Source: Paenibacillus_E violae (GTDB taxonomy: Bacteria; Bacillota; Bacilli; Paenibacillales; NBRC-103111). From it: a DNA stretch of 64,000 nt. Below the pieces are notes generated by a model. It saw only the letters and a list, made by a program, of their open reading frames with translations. It had not been told where the DNA came from and made no database searches. Location of the stretch: the NCBI RefSeq assembly GCF_032461945.1, contig NZ_JAWCUD010000011.1, forward strand, positions 248,001 to 312,000. The letters run 5' to 3'. Numbering within the stretch: position 1 is the first letter of the stretch; each line of letters begins with the position of its first letter. Below are positions 8,983 to 17,267 of this stretch, in pieces. Position numbers and translations under genes: made by a program.

Positions 8983-9006
8983 AACGAAACAAAGGAAGAT
9001 TTGGAT
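8983..9006 (-). promoter_or_regulatory. ECF-type promoter of the cupredoxin gene
   Basis: On the minus strand ATCC-N16-CGTT, embedded in ATCCAAATCT...TTCGTT. The same block with the same spacing occurs at 10483-10506 in front of another target gene, and a close variant precedes the sigma gene. Confidence 0.65.
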
Positions 9007-9037
9007 GACTCTGTTTAAGAAAAGAATGATTGATTTG

Positions 9038-9811
9038 TCAGCTCTTTAATAAGGGAGCCGATAAAACGAGCGATCCTCTAGGTGTATTACCATGTGCATC
9101 AGGCTCTAAAGTGATCGCGATGGTGTCATAGTTATTTGGATCAAACGTGTAGTATAATCCGCCTGTTCCGTTCTGCGTCATAAAGGTGCCCGCGTTCACC
9201 GGAGTTTCTTTTCCTTTGATTAACCAAACCTGATACGCCTCATTATTTTGAAGCTCTGGCAGTTGCTCCGCCTGAACGAGCAAATGGGTGCCTTTACTGT
9301 CGATGACAATTGTGGCGAGTCCTTTGGCCACAATGTCCTTGGCAGCACTGCTTAGCTCAACCACTTGATTCGCCTGAACAGCTTCAGATGGGCCATTCAT
9401 TTGTGCAAGATTGGACTGTAGTTCGTTAATTTGTTGTTTTAAATTGTAGCTGTACATAGCTAGTATCAGCACAGCCGCTGACAAGCCTCCATAAAGCCAT
9501 GGCCGAAATCGGTTTTCTTTTCCCGGGCTCTTTTCAAGGGATGCTTTTACAAAAAGTGACGGTATTTCATCAGATTGAGCCTGCTCCTCACTGAGGACAT
9601 GCTCAAGTACGCGTGTCCTCATCCCTTCGGGTGGGGATACAGGAGCCGATGCCATCGGGAGCAGGTCAACAATCGCTGTAAGCTCCTCAAGTTCTGCGGC
9701 ACATGCCGGGCATGACGGAAGATGGCGTTCGAATGCTGCCCGTTCCTTCGCATCCAATCCGCCAATCGCATACATCTCGAGACTATCGCATTCTTTCATT
9801 GGCTTATTCAT
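9038..9811 (-). CDS. Zinc-finger anti-sigma factor, RskA-like
   Basis: A 257-residue membrane anti-sigma factor. The N-terminal cytoplasmic anti-sigma domain carries the zinc motif HLPSCPACA (H-x3-C-x2-C, near residues 30-37). One transmembrane helix lies near residues 106-122 (LYGGLSAAVLILAMYSYNL). The extracytoplasmic C-terminal part (about residues 150-257) resembles the RskA/anti-sigma-K domain with YQVWLIKG and NTPRGSLVLSAP. Its ATG overlaps the stop of the sigma gene (ATGA), so both are translated together. It presumably holds the ECF factor inactive until an envelope signal releases it. Confidence 0.9.
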   Translation of the reverse strand: MNKPMKECDSLEMYAIGGLDAKERAAFERHLPSCPACAAELEELTAIVDLLPMASAPVSPPEGMRTRVLEHVLSEEQAQSDEIPSLFVKASLEKSPGKENRFRPWLYGGLSAAVLILAMYSYNLKQQINELQSNLAQMNGPSEAVQANQVVELSSAAKDIVAKGLATIVIDSKGTHLLVQAEQLPELQNNEAYQVWLIKGKETPVNAGTFMTQNGTGGLYYTFDPNNYDTIAITLEPDAHGNTPRGSLVLSAPLLKS

Positions 9812-10386
9812 CCTTGAATTTCCTCCTTCCCCACACGGGTAAGCCGCTCTTTTAACTGTTTCAGTGCTAATCGCACCCTGCTTTTCACCGTGCCTAACGG
9901 AATTGACTGTTGATCGGACACTTCTTGTTGGGTGTAGCCCTGATAATAGATGAGTTCAACAACTTGCTGCTGATCCCAGTTCAGCCCATGCAAGGCTTCT
10001 CGAATTTCTTGCCCTCGCCATTCTTCAAGCACCGCTTCTTCCGTACTCTTTCCCTGGTCTGGAATCGCAGTTAGCTGCTCCGCTTCCATTGTTTGCTGCA
10101 TCGTGCGGTTTTGCTTTTTGCGAAGCAAATCAATGGCAATATTCCGCGTTAAAGTGAACATCCAACTTGTTAGCTTACCATTTTCCGAATTGTAGCGTTC
10201 CGCAGCTTTCCAGACACGAAGAAAAAGTTCCTGAACGACTTCTTCGGCCATCATCGTATCCTGGACAATGCGATAAGCAAATGCAAAAATCGGCTTCTCG
10301 TATTTGTCATATAGAAATGCAAGTGCATCGGCATCTTTATTTATGATGCGCTTCATTAGTTCGTGATCGCTGATCGTCTCCTGCAT
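9808..10386 (-). CDS. ECF RNA polymerase sigma factor, SigK-like
   Basis: A sigma-70 family ECF factor of 192 residues. Region 2 contains FAYRIVQDTMMAEEVVQELF and the WMFTLTRNIAIDLLR core-binding/-10 recognition part. Region 4 contains QQVVELIYYQGYTQQEVSDQ followed by PLGTVKSRVRLALKQL, the -35 recognition helix. I placed the start at the ATG at 10386, preceded by a strong GGAGAGGAG site, although the frame is open further upstream. It is cotranscribed with its anti-sigma factor. An ATCC-N16-CGAA element upstream suggests autoregulation. Confidence 0.92.
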   Translation of the reverse strand: MQETISDHELMKRIINKDADALAFLYDKYEKPIFAFAYRIVQDTMMAEEVVQELFLRVWKAAERYNSENGKLTSWMFTLTRNIAIDLLRKKQNRTMQQTMEAEQLTAIPDQGKSTEEAVLEEWRGQEIREALHGLNWDQQQVVELIYYQGYTQQEVSDQQSIPLGTVKSRVRLALKQLKERLTRVGKEEIQG

Positions 10387-10425
10387 GAAGGATCTCCTCT
10401 CCAAAGTCTCCTCCCTAGTATATAC

Positions 10426-10449
10426 TTCGTATAATCTTTTGTATTGGAT
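10426..10449 (-). promoter_or_regulatory. Putative autoregulated ECF promoter
   Basis: On the minus strand ATCC-N16-CGAA precedes the sigma-factor gene, with the same 16-base spacing as the two other members of the motif family. The -10 differs (CGAA rather than CGTT). Confidence 0.5.
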
Positions 10450-10482
10450 GATAGACAAAAAGCAAATTATTTTTATCCTGTG

Positions 10483-10506
10483 ATCCAAATCTCAAACTCC
10501 TTCGTT
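10483..10506 (+). promoter_or_regulatory. ECF-type promoter of the duplicated-domain protein
   Basis: ATCC-N16-CGTT (ATCCAAATCT...TTCGTT) lies 44 bases upstream of the ATG at 10550. It shares 10 consecutive bases of the -35 block and the TTCGTT -10 block with the cupredoxin promoter. Confidence 0.65.
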
Positions 10507-10549
10507 GTATTAACCGAAAGCACAAAAAACACGCCAAGGAGCGATAACG

Positions 10550-12181
10550 ATGAAAACAATGAAACCTATGGTAAAAACATTTGCAATGGCTGCACTGGGG
10601 CTTACCCTCATTTTCCCATCGCTGGCAAGTGCACATTCGTATTCGATTAAAAGCGGATCTTCGGACCTGCGCATTACACTCGAGAGCCTGCTAGGTGAGC
10701 ATGCGGAATTAGCTATAATCGCTATGCAAAAAGGAATTGACGGAGCTGCTGATTTTAATGATGTAGCTGCAGCTTTACTTGCCAATGGGGATGACTTGTC
10801 AGCGGCGGTCGGTTCAGTTTATGGAGATGCTGCGGGGAAGGCTTTCAAGGGATTATGGAGCACGCACATCGGCTTTTTCGTCGACTACGTGACGGCAACG
10901 TCCAAGAAGGATCAGGCGGGGCGTCAAGCGGCCTTGGATAAATTAGCGAAGTATGGCACAGATTTCGGAGCATTTTTGGAAAGTGCTAATCCGAATCTGA
11001 AAGCGGCCGATGTTGCAGAAGGACTCAAGTCGCATGTGAGCCAGCTGATTGAAGCTTTTGACGACTATGTCAACAAGGACTACACCAGTGCATACAAAGC
11101 AGAACGCGAGGCATACGCCCATATGATGCATTTTGGTCATGTCTTGGCAGATGCGATTGTAAAGCAGTATCCAGATAAGTTTACAAATGAAGGGGCTTCC
11201 GTCGCTTCTGTCGATCTTCGCTCTGCACTCGACGGATTGTTAAGCGAGCATGGCAGTCTGGCAGTACTAGCGATGCAAAAGGGAATCAACGGAGCACCTG
11301 ATTTTGACGCTGCAGCAGGGGCATTGATGGCGAACAGCGATGATCTCTCAGCAGCCATTACCTCTGTTTATGGAGCGGATGCCGGTAAAGCTTTTAAAGG
11401 TCTTTGGAATACACATATCGGTTTCTTTGTGGATTACGTGAAAGCAACGGCTGCGAAGGATGAGGCGAAACGGAAAGAGGCACTGGATAAGCTGAATCAG
11501 TATGGTACTGATTTCGGTGCCTTCTTGGAAAGCGCGAACCCGAACAACTTTAAAACCACCGATATTGCTGCAGCCCTCAAACCGCATGTTGCGCAGCTAA
11601 TCAGGGCGTTTGACAGTTATGTTGGTAAAAATTATACCCAGGCCTATGCCAGTACACGTGAAGCTTCTGCGCATATGTCCCATACAGGGGATTATCTGGC
11701 TACAGGAATCGTAGCGCAGTTTCAAGAGAAATACCACGATCCTAAAACACCAAATGGTTCATCCGTTATGAAGATTTGGATGAAAATTGGGAGCAGCTCG
11801 CTGGCCATTGACAATAAATCGATGATGATGGATACGGCGCCGTTCATGTGGGAGAGTAGCACCTACGTGCCGCTTCGCTTCTTGGCAGAGGGAATTGGAG
11901 CAAATGTGACGTGGGATCAAGCCAGCCAAACTGCTTGGGTAAAAGCCGGCAAGGACACGATGACATTCTGGGTTGAAAAAGACACAATGGAGCTAAACGG
12001 TGTGACCAAAGCAATCGGTACTCCCGTTGTACTGAGGGATGGCCGTACACAAGTTCCACTACGTTTTATCACCGAGATGTTAGGCTGGGATGTCGCTTGG
12101 AATGAATCGGATTGGTCGATTACCTTGAGCAAAGCAATGCCAATGGAGCAAGGCATGAAGATGGACGCGCATATGCATTAA
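10550..12181 (+). CDS. Exported protein: duplicated helical domain plus copper-oxidase stalk domain
   Basis: A 543-residue secreted protein. The signal peptide ends near residue 28 (SLASA). Residues about 38-210 and 222-400 are two copies of one mostly helical domain. Both contain LLxEH, AMQKGI(D/N)GA, GKAFKGLW(S/N)THIGFFVDYV, YGTDFGAFLESANPN and a His-rich segment (YAHMMHFGH; SAHMSHTGD). A copper-amine-oxidase stalk region follows (about 425-530, TYVPLRFLAEGIG and TQVPLRFITEMLG). The tail is Met/His-rich (MPMEQGMKMDAHMH). The conserved Glu/His residues suggest metal binding, which is inference. It is divergent from the sigma/anti-sigma pair and carries their promoter motif. Confidence 0.85.
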   Translation: MKTMKPMVKTFAMAALGLTLIFPSLASAHSYSIKSGSSDLRITLESLLGEHAELAIIAMQKGIDGAADFNDVAAALLANGDDLSAAVGSVYGDAAGKAFKGLWSTHIGFFVDYVTATSKKDQAGRQAALDKLAKYGTDFGAFLESANPNLKAADVAEGLKSHVSQLIEAFDDYVNKDYTSAYKAEREAYAHMMHFGHVLADAIVKQYPDKFTNEGASVASVDLRSALDGLLSEHGSLAVLAMQKGINGAPDFDAAAGALMANSDDLSAAITSVYGADAGKAFKGLWNTHIGFFVDYVKATAAKDEAKRKEALDKLNQYGTDFGAFLESANPNNFKTTDIAAALKPHVAQLIRAFDSYVGKNYTQAYASTREASAHMSHTGDYLATGIVAQFQEKYHDPKTPNGSSVMKIWMKIGSSSLAIDNKSMMMDTAPFMWESSTYVPLRFLAEGIGANVTWDQASQTAWVKAGKDTMTFWVEKDTMELNGVTKAIGTPVVLRDGRTQVPLRFITEMLGWDVAWNESDWSITLSKAMPMEQGMKMDAHMH

Positions 12182-12185
12182 AATA

Positions 12186-12220
12186 AAAAGAGCAGCTGCC
12201 GTGTGGCGGGCTGCTCTTTT
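12186..12220 (+). terminator. Rho-independent terminator
   Basis: An 11-bp perfect stem AAAAGAGCAGC / GCTGCTCTTTT with a 13-base loop, just after the stop of the duplicated-domain gene. The A- and T-rich flanks would let it work on either strand. Confidence 0.85.
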
Positions 12221-12350
12221 GGCATTACATAACATCTAAAATAACAATAAAATCCTCAACTAATTTTAATGAAATTTATCACTAAACGTCGTAAGACCGT
12301 GATTATCTGAACTGGCGCGAATAACTGATTAACTGATTACTATTGTAAAT

Positions 12351-12534
12351 TCGACTAACGAACTTTAATTTCCCAGATACGTTGGTTGCTGATATAGGAA
12401 AATAAAGATCGTTAGTCAAAGCCCAGTATTTCTGCGGTTTTCAATATTGTTAATTCTCAAAATATTTTCGTTAGTCAAGGAACTTTTTCTAATGGAAATG
12501 TAGAAAATGTGGAAAATAAAGTTCGTTAGTGATA
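12351..12534. repeat. Inverted-repeat element, MITE-like
   Basis: ACTAACGAACTTTAATTTCC (about 12353) faces GGAAAATAAAGTTCGTTAGT (about 12512) as a near-perfect terminal inverted repeat. An internal direct copy, GGAAAATAAAGATCGTTAGT, lies near 12399 and a partial one near 12466. No open frame lies between. Possibly a small non-autonomous element; its ends share the CGTTAGT core with the attC-like family. Confidence 0.45.
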
Positions 12535-12550
12535 TTTACTTTTGTAAATA

Positions 12551-12651
12551 CACATTCAACGGTCTTTCAATCACATTGTAACGTAGCTGCCTATCTATAC
12601 TTGGCAGCCGCGGCATAGGTGCCTTAAGCTAACGTGTCCCGTTACTTCAAT
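12551..12651 (-). repeat. Outlying attC-like repeat (copy b)
   Basis: It contains the central AGCTGCC / GGCAGCC stem and the gene-side arm CTTAAGCTAACGTGTCCCG. It is closely similar to copy a. Confidence 0.6.
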
Positions 12652-12798
12652 TAGTCTACAAATATAATTTAAGCAATATAAAAACCCTTCAACATCTAAA
12701 TCGAATGAATGGTATTTCAAATCTCTATTTCGAATCCAATTTTCTACTTTCTCAATATACGTTCCATTCATGATTATTAGTTCTAGGCACGTTCGAAG

Positions 12799-12891
12799 TA
12801 TTCTGCCTATTAATGTAATGGAGGCTGCCGTTCATGTCGGCACCCTCCCATTGGTGTGTTCATTGAGCTATACAATCCGTTAGCATAACGA
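12799..12891 (-). repeat. Outlying attC-like repeat (copy c)
   Basis: TATTCTGCCTATTAAT at the left, central stem GGAGGCTGCCG / CGGCACCCTCC, and ATTGAGCTATACAATCCG at the right, with the layout of the array copies. No cassette gene is attached on either side. Confidence 0.55.
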
Positions 12892-12901
12892 TCGCTCCTC
12901 G

Positions 12902-13752
12902 ATTAATGCTTTTTTCCTCACCGAAAAACAAAAGGATCTAGACGGTTCATTTGGTTACCACCACACAAGGGATGAGCGGCCCAACCCCGAGGTCCACAAG
13001 CCGCATGACGACAAAGGCTATGAAATTTATATGTTTATCAGCGGCGCCGGCAACTATACGTTGAAGGAGTCAGGTACGAACTGGAGCTTTTCATTCTGAT
13101 GATAAATTCGAATGAGCTCCATGTGGTAAATATCTCCGACGAAGTCCCGTATGAACGTGTAGTACTGGGCTTGGATGAAAACCTGCTACCTCCTTTTATG
13201 CTGAACAGCGATGATTTCTTCCGCACGATCAAATTCCGTAAGCTGGGCCAAGACAATCAAATGAAACCCCAAAACGTCATCAACAGCGGACTTCTGGATC
13301 TATTTTCCAAGCTGCGTCAGCTTTTTCAGGAGAATAATGCGGAGAGTGAATATGTCGCAAAATGTGTCATTGTTCAGATTCTATTCACGATCAATCATAT
13401 TGCCGAAGTAGGGTTGCCAAGACCTAATAAAAAAGCAAATTTCAAAATAGCCTCAATTCTTGAATTTATCAATGCCAATCTGGATCAGGAGCTTGACCTG
13501 GATTCATTAACTCAGAAATTCTTTGTTACCAAATCCTATCTATGTCGTACATCTAAAGATGTAACTGGCTTTTCTGTTAATCAATATATTACGTATAAAA
13601 GAATTCGAATGGCGGACGAGTTGATCGTGCAGGGATACCCCCTACCCAGGCTTGTTTCATGTCCGGATTTAAAAGTTACTCAAATTTTTTCCGCTCCTAC
13701 CGCAAGCTCACCGGGTATACGCCAAAAGCAGGGAAAACCAAATAAGCAGTAA
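12902..13752 (+). pseudogene. Broken AraC-family regulator
   Basis: Three frames together give an AraC-type regulator. The front part has a cupin-like HKPHDDKGYEIYMFISGAGN and ends at TGA TGA at about 13097. The middle (13099 to about 13650) has LHVVNISDEVPYERVVLGLD and the first helix-turn-helix, LDSLTQKFFVTKSYLCR. The end of the second helix-turn-helix reads correctly only in a shifted frame (SGFKSYSNFFRSYRKLTGYT, closing at 13745). At least two frameshifts, no convincing start, and missing sequence near 13080 mark it as nonfunctional. Confidence 0.8.
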
Positions 13753-13757
13753 CGGCA

Positions 13758-13810
13758 GACAAAGAGAAATGATCCTTAAGAATAAGGATCGTTTCTCTTT
13801 GTCGCTTATT
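13758..13810 (+). terminator. Strong terminator hairpin
   Basis: GACAAAGAGAAATGATCCTT pairs with AAGGATCGTTTCTCTTTGTC around a 6-base loop (stem of about 20 bp with one mismatch), followed by a T-rich tract. Confidence 0.85.
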
Positions 13811-13886
13811 TTTCTGTTCTATATTGCGAGTTCAGCCAAGTTGGCTAAATTACAAAACGATATTGTGGCTGTAATCTATTACTTAA

Positions 13887-14537
13887 TCACCGACATTCCA
13901 AAAAGTTGCTAATTGACTCAATATAGAATTTCTTTTTTAATTTCCATTCCCAATATCTACGTTTCACATCTTCGCGTTGCAAAGTCATTAAATAATATTT
14001 TTCTACACCTCCGAGACGGTGCCCCCGGGAAGATACCGAGACGACCCGCGCACCATTCGCCTTCTCCAAGGCCGGCCACAACCGGGCGGCCAGTTGAAAG
14101 TGGCCAAGATGATTCGTGGCAAATTGAGATTCGTAGCCTCTCGCGTCGCGGCTAAGAGGAGCGGCCATAATGCCAGCGCTGTTAATAAGCATATCCAACT
14201 TACGCCCCGTAGCGAGGAAACGCTCTGCCAAGCCATCGATCGAAGAAGGATCCATAAGATCGAGCGTCTCCAATTCCAATCGAGGAATCCCTGCCACCGC
14301 GGCCCGCGCTTTATCCGGCGTGCGTGCTGGCACGATGACCGTTGCGCCGGCTTCTGCCAGAACACGCGAGGTCTCAAGACCAATGCCGGAATAACCGCCT
14401 GTCACGAGCGCGAATTTCCCCGTCAGGTCGAGGTTTCCTAGCGCTTCTCGAGCCGTTGTTTGAGGTCCGAATCCCGATGGAATTGCCGATTGATTCTTTC
14501 TTTCGCTGCTTGCATGAGAATTCATTTGATGAACCAC
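13887..14537 (-). pseudogene. Truncated short-chain dehydrogenase
   Basis: The N-terminal two thirds is a Rossmann-fold short-chain dehydrogenase: TGGYSGIG cofactor motif near residue 47, then a DLMDPSS segment, NSAGIMA near residue 120, and NHLGHFQL. It follows the family as far as VVSVSSRGHRLGGV (about residue 177), which includes the catalytic-serine strand. After that the sequence becomes an unrelated basic tail (REDVKRRYWEWKLKKKFY). The YxxxK catalytic pair and the substrate domain are missing; relatives have about 300 residues. A deletion or insertion has fused the stub to other DNA, so activity is not expected. Confidence 0.75.
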
Positions 14538-14645
14538 TCCCGTCCATGAATTATTATTTCTAATCGTTTCTCAGAGTGTCCCTTTCATGCTTGCGATATT
14601 CACGCCGATGGAGAGGAGAGTATCCAATGCTGCTTTTCCTTGTGA

Positions 14646-16079
14646 TTATTGTGGCAAGATATCATGTCCTAGAATGGTTTTCGTTTCTACATACGCTGCT
14701 AAGCCGAATGTGCCGAATTCTCTACCTATCCCGGATTGCTTGAAACCGCCGAATGGCGCTTTCGGCTCATCGTACAAACCATTGATTAGCACGCGACCAG
14801 AGACGATTTGCGAAGCCACGCGATTAGCACTCTCGAGGTTAGACGAGCTAACGTAGGCGGATAGACCATAGATGGTATCGTTCGCGATTTCGATCGCTTC
14901 TTCCTCCGTTTTATACGTTAAGATGGACAGTACCGGTCCGAATATCTCTTCTTTGGCGATCGTCATGTCCATTGTCACGTTAGCAAACACGGTAGGTTTT
15001 ACATAGTAACCATTGTCTAAGCCTTTGGGATGCCCTTCTCCCCCAACAATCAATTCGGCGCCTTCTTGCGTGCCAAGTCTAATGTAACGTTGAACCGTCT
15101 CGTATTGCTTCTGGTTGACCATGGGTCCAATATACGTGCCTTCCTCCCGCGGGTTTCCGACTTTAATGCCTTCAACCGTTTTGATTACAAGCTGTTTCAC
15201 TTCCTCCAATCGATGCTCAGGAACGATCAATCTGGAGCCAACATGACATGCTTGTCCGCTGTTGCTGAACGCGGTCATGACGGACAATGGAATAGCCTTG
15301 TTGAAATCCGCATCATCAAGAATCACATTAGGGGATTTACCTCCCAGCTCCAAGACCATACGTTTCATCGTAGCCGCGCCGTCTCTAGCAATGATTCTTC
15401 CAACTTGCGTGGATCCCGTGAAAGAAATCATTGCGACGTCAGGGTTACGAGTCATTTCCGCGCCAACCACGTCGCCTCTGCCGTTAACGATATTGATTAC
15501 GCCTGCAGGTATTCCTGCTTCATGGAAGCATTCAGCGATAATTTGCGTTTGCAACGCGCTAATCTCACTCGGCTTAATGACGACTGTGCAACCGGCTGCG
15601 ATGGCAGGAGCAAGCTTCGTGGAGATGTGAGTGTAGTTCGCGTTCCATGGCGTGATAAGTCCGATAACACCTAGTGGCTCAAGTACAACCTTCGCTTTAC
15701 CGATTTGTTTCTCAAATTGGAATTCTTTCATGACATCCAGGTTATGGATGAAGTTTTTAGCGGCATACTGAGTACGTCCAGCTGTGGCGGCTGCAGGAGC
15801 ACCATATTCATCGACGGCTACTTGATTTAGTAAATCGAATTTATCCATCATCACATCGTGTAGACGTTGGAGCATTTGGCTACGTTCTTCAATCGTCGTA
15901 TTCTTAAATGTCTTGAAGGCTTCTTTTGCTGCTGCGATTGCAGCTTTCGTATCATTCTCGTCGCCCAAAGTGACGCGGCCAATAACTTCTTTCGTTGCAG
16001 GATTGATGAGCTCTTGTACTTCTATACCATTTGGTTTTACAAATTTACCATTAATATAAATTTCATCGATGTTTTTCAT
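14646..16079 (-). CDS. Aldehyde dehydrogenase family protein
   Basis: A 477-residue NAD(P)-dependent aldehyde dehydrogenase that would oxidise an aldehyde to the acid in the cytoplasm. Visible motifs: ITPWNANYTHISTKLAPAIA (cofactor-binding strand), FTGSTQVGR, catalytic Glu in LELGGKSPN (about residue 243) and catalytic Cys in NSGQACHVGSR (about residue 278), then EEIFGPVLSI and the C-terminal PFGGFKQSGIGREFG. Length is normal. A MerR-type promoter with an AdhR-like operator lies 50-80 bases upstream on the same strand, and two AdhR-like regulators are nearby, suggesting induction by reactive aldehydes or other electrophiles. Confidence 0.93.
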   Translation of the reverse strand: MKNIDEIYINGKFVKPNGIEVQELINPATKEVIGRVTLGDENDTKAAIAAAKEAFKTFKNTTIEERSQMLQRLHDVMMDKFDLLNQVAVDEYGAPAAATAGRTQYAAKNFIHNLDVMKEFQFEKQIGKAKVVLEPLGVIGLITPWNANYTHISTKLAPAIAAGCTVVIKPSEISALQTQIIAECFHEAGIPAGVINIVNGRGDVVGAEMTRNPDVAMISFTGSTQVGRIIARDGAATMKRMVLELGGKSPNVILDDADFNKAIPLSVMTAFSNSGQACHVGSRLIVPEHRLEEVKQLVIKTVEGIKVGNPREEGTYIGPMVNQKQYETVQRYIRLGTQEGAELIVGGEGHPKGLDNGYYVKPTVFANVTMDMTIAKEEIFGPVLSILTYKTEEEAIEIANDTIYGLSAYVSSSNLESANRVASQIVSGRVLINGLYDEPKAPFGGFKQSGIGREFGTFGLAAYVETKTILGHDILPQ

Positions 16080-16127
16080 TTTTTTATCTCCCTTATTTTA
16101 AATTGTTAAGCAAATGAATTCTGTACA

Positions 16128-16158
16128 ACCTTAAACCTTAAAGTTCACTTTAAGTCAA
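16128..16158 (-). promoter_or_regulatory. AdhR/NmlR-type promoter of the aldehyde dehydrogenase gene
   Basis: On the minus strand TTGACT-N19-TAAGGT, with the palindrome CTTAAAGTGAACTTTAAG filling the spacer. The 19-base spacer and CTTAAAG-N4-CTTTAAG palindrome are the known architecture of AdhR (MerR family) promoters in Bacillus. Confidence 0.8.
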
Positions 16159-16161
16159 GCA

Positions 16162-16293
16162 TTATCTTTTCGCTTCATTTCTGCGCTTATTTCCTAGCAT
16201 AATTTCCTTCTCGATCCGCGTACCAAATGAACTTCTGCGTATTTGGAATTTTCCGATCGCCTCCTCATCATTATCTGATGACAACAAGCCCAT
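16162..16293 (-). CDS. Possible 43-residue peptide between two promoters
   Basis: The ATG at 16293 opens a 43-codon frame (MGLLSSDNDEEAIGKF, then a basic tail) ending at 16162, just before the aldehyde dehydrogenase promoter. A second AdhR-like promoter lies directly upstream. No clear ribosome binding site and no family; it may be a remnant of a gene once driven by that promoter. Confidence 0.2.
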   Translation of the reverse strand: MGLLSSDNDEEAIGKFQIRRSSFGTRIEKEIMLGNKRRNEAKR

Positions 16294-16308
16294 CTGGCTA
16301 CGAGAATA

Positions 16309-16339
16309 ACCTTAACCCCTAAAGTGCACTTTAAGTCAA
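16309..16339 (-). promoter_or_regulatory. Second AdhR-type promoter
   Basis: On the minus strand TTGACT-N19-TAAGGT, with operator CTTAAAGTGCACTTTAGG. It is identical in layout to the aldehyde dehydrogenase promoter 175 bases downstream, so it looks like a tandem or duplicated promoter. Confidence 0.75.
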
Positions 16340-16480
16340 GCGTTTTTGTGATTCGCAGATTTATCTTGAGCTTATTTATACTTTAAAAGGTGTAGAATCA
16401 AGCGAGAACTCTACGACAGACATTGGTGCTTATTTTTTGTAGCTGTTTTCATGCTTTCGGATAAATTATTGTTGCGAAAA

Positions 16481-16511
16481 AGCTTATCCCTTAAAGTTAA
16501 CTTTAAGACTA
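16481..16511 (-). promoter_or_regulatory. Third AdhR-type operator
   Basis: A perfect palindrome, CTTAAAGTTAACTTTAAG (16490-16507), sits in a minus-strand TAGTCT-N19-TAAGCT frame. The -35 is weak. It could also serve plus-strand transcription of the MerR gene at 16644. Confidence 0.6.
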
Positions 16512-16643
16512 GCGATTTCTGATATTTCTTTTTAAAGGGCACGAAAATAAAACTTGACCTAACGTGGACTCAAAGGTATACAGTAAAACATGTTATGAAG
16601 ATGTAACAACGCTTAAGCAACTCAAGAAAGGAGGTGATCATTT

Positions 16644-17021
16644 TTGGGACTTTCTATTAAAGAAGCATCGGAACGATTGGAAATTCCTCCCCATACGATT
16701 CGATACTATGAGAAAGAGGGGCTTCTTCCTTTTATTCAAAGAGATGAGCACGGCAATCGTATTTTTGGATCTAAAGATTTGGACTGGATTAAATTAATGA
16801 CATGTTTCCGTGTGACAGGCATGTCAATATCAGCTTTAAAAAACATTGTCAATATAGCTCTTCAAGGCGATTCAACCATACCGGAAAGAAAGGCAATACT
16901 TGAAAAGCATAAAATGGAATTACGAAAACGACAATTAGAGCTGGATATCGCATTTGATGCCGTGAACCACAAATTGACCAAATACGACTCGATTCAAAAA
17001 GGAACGGCTCATTCGTTATGA
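16644..17021 (+). CDS. MerR-family regulator, AdhR-like (copy 1)
   Basis: A 125-residue MerR-family DNA-distorting activator. The N-terminal winged helix includes ERLEIPPHTIRYYEKEGLLP (residues 10-29). A single Cys at about residue 54 (LMTCFRVTGM) occupies the position of the thiol sensor of AdhR/NmlR-type regulators, and a C-terminal coiled-coil dimerisation helix follows. Translation starts at a TTG seven bases after a very strong AAGGAGGTGAT site. It is paralogous to the gene at 18072. Palindromes of the AdhR type lie on both sides. A role in sensing reactive carbonyls is inferred from the cysteine and operators. Confidence 0.88.
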   Translation: MGLSIKEASERLEIPPHTIRYYEKEGLLPFIQRDEHGNRIFGSKDLDWIKLMTCFRVTGMSISALKNIVNIALQGDSTIPERKAILEKHKMELRKRQLELDIAFDAVNHKLTKYDSIQKGTAHSL

Positions 17022-17082
17022 ATGGATAAACAAAAAAAGACCATGATATAAACATGTTCCCTATATAGCCTTTAGTATGAAA

Positions 17083-17120
17083 ACAACCTCCTTACGCTCT
17101 CTTATAGCTTGGGAGGTTGT
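17083..17120. terminator. Hairpin after MerR copy 1
   Basis: ACAACCTCC / GGAGGTTGT stem with a 20-base loop, 60 bases after the stop. There is no long T tract, so it may be a weak terminator. Confidence 0.45.
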
Positions 17121-17178
17121 TGTGCAATTAACCGTACCGTGCCTTCACAGATCAAGTAAACTACGTGACATAAATCAC

Positions 17179-17209
17179 TTTCTATAAAGTGGGCTTAAAG
17201 GTTTATGCT
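17179..17209 (+). promoter_or_regulatory. Degenerate AdhR-type promoter before the DinB gene
   Basis: TTTCTA-N19-TATGCT, with spacer TAAAGTGGGCTTAAAGGTT resembling the AdhR operator layout. The palindrome is imperfect. Confidence 0.45.
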
Positions 17210-17267
17210 AGGTATACTTCATTCCTAAGACAGAAGACCCAACTTATGCTAAGGAGCTAAAAATGAA

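Noticed and set aside
14019..14441. 140-codon plus-strand frame
   Set aside because: Antisense shadow of the truncated short-chain dehydrogenase.
15030..15674. 214-codon plus-strand frame
   Set aside because: Lies wholly antisense to the well-supported aldehyde dehydrogenase gene.
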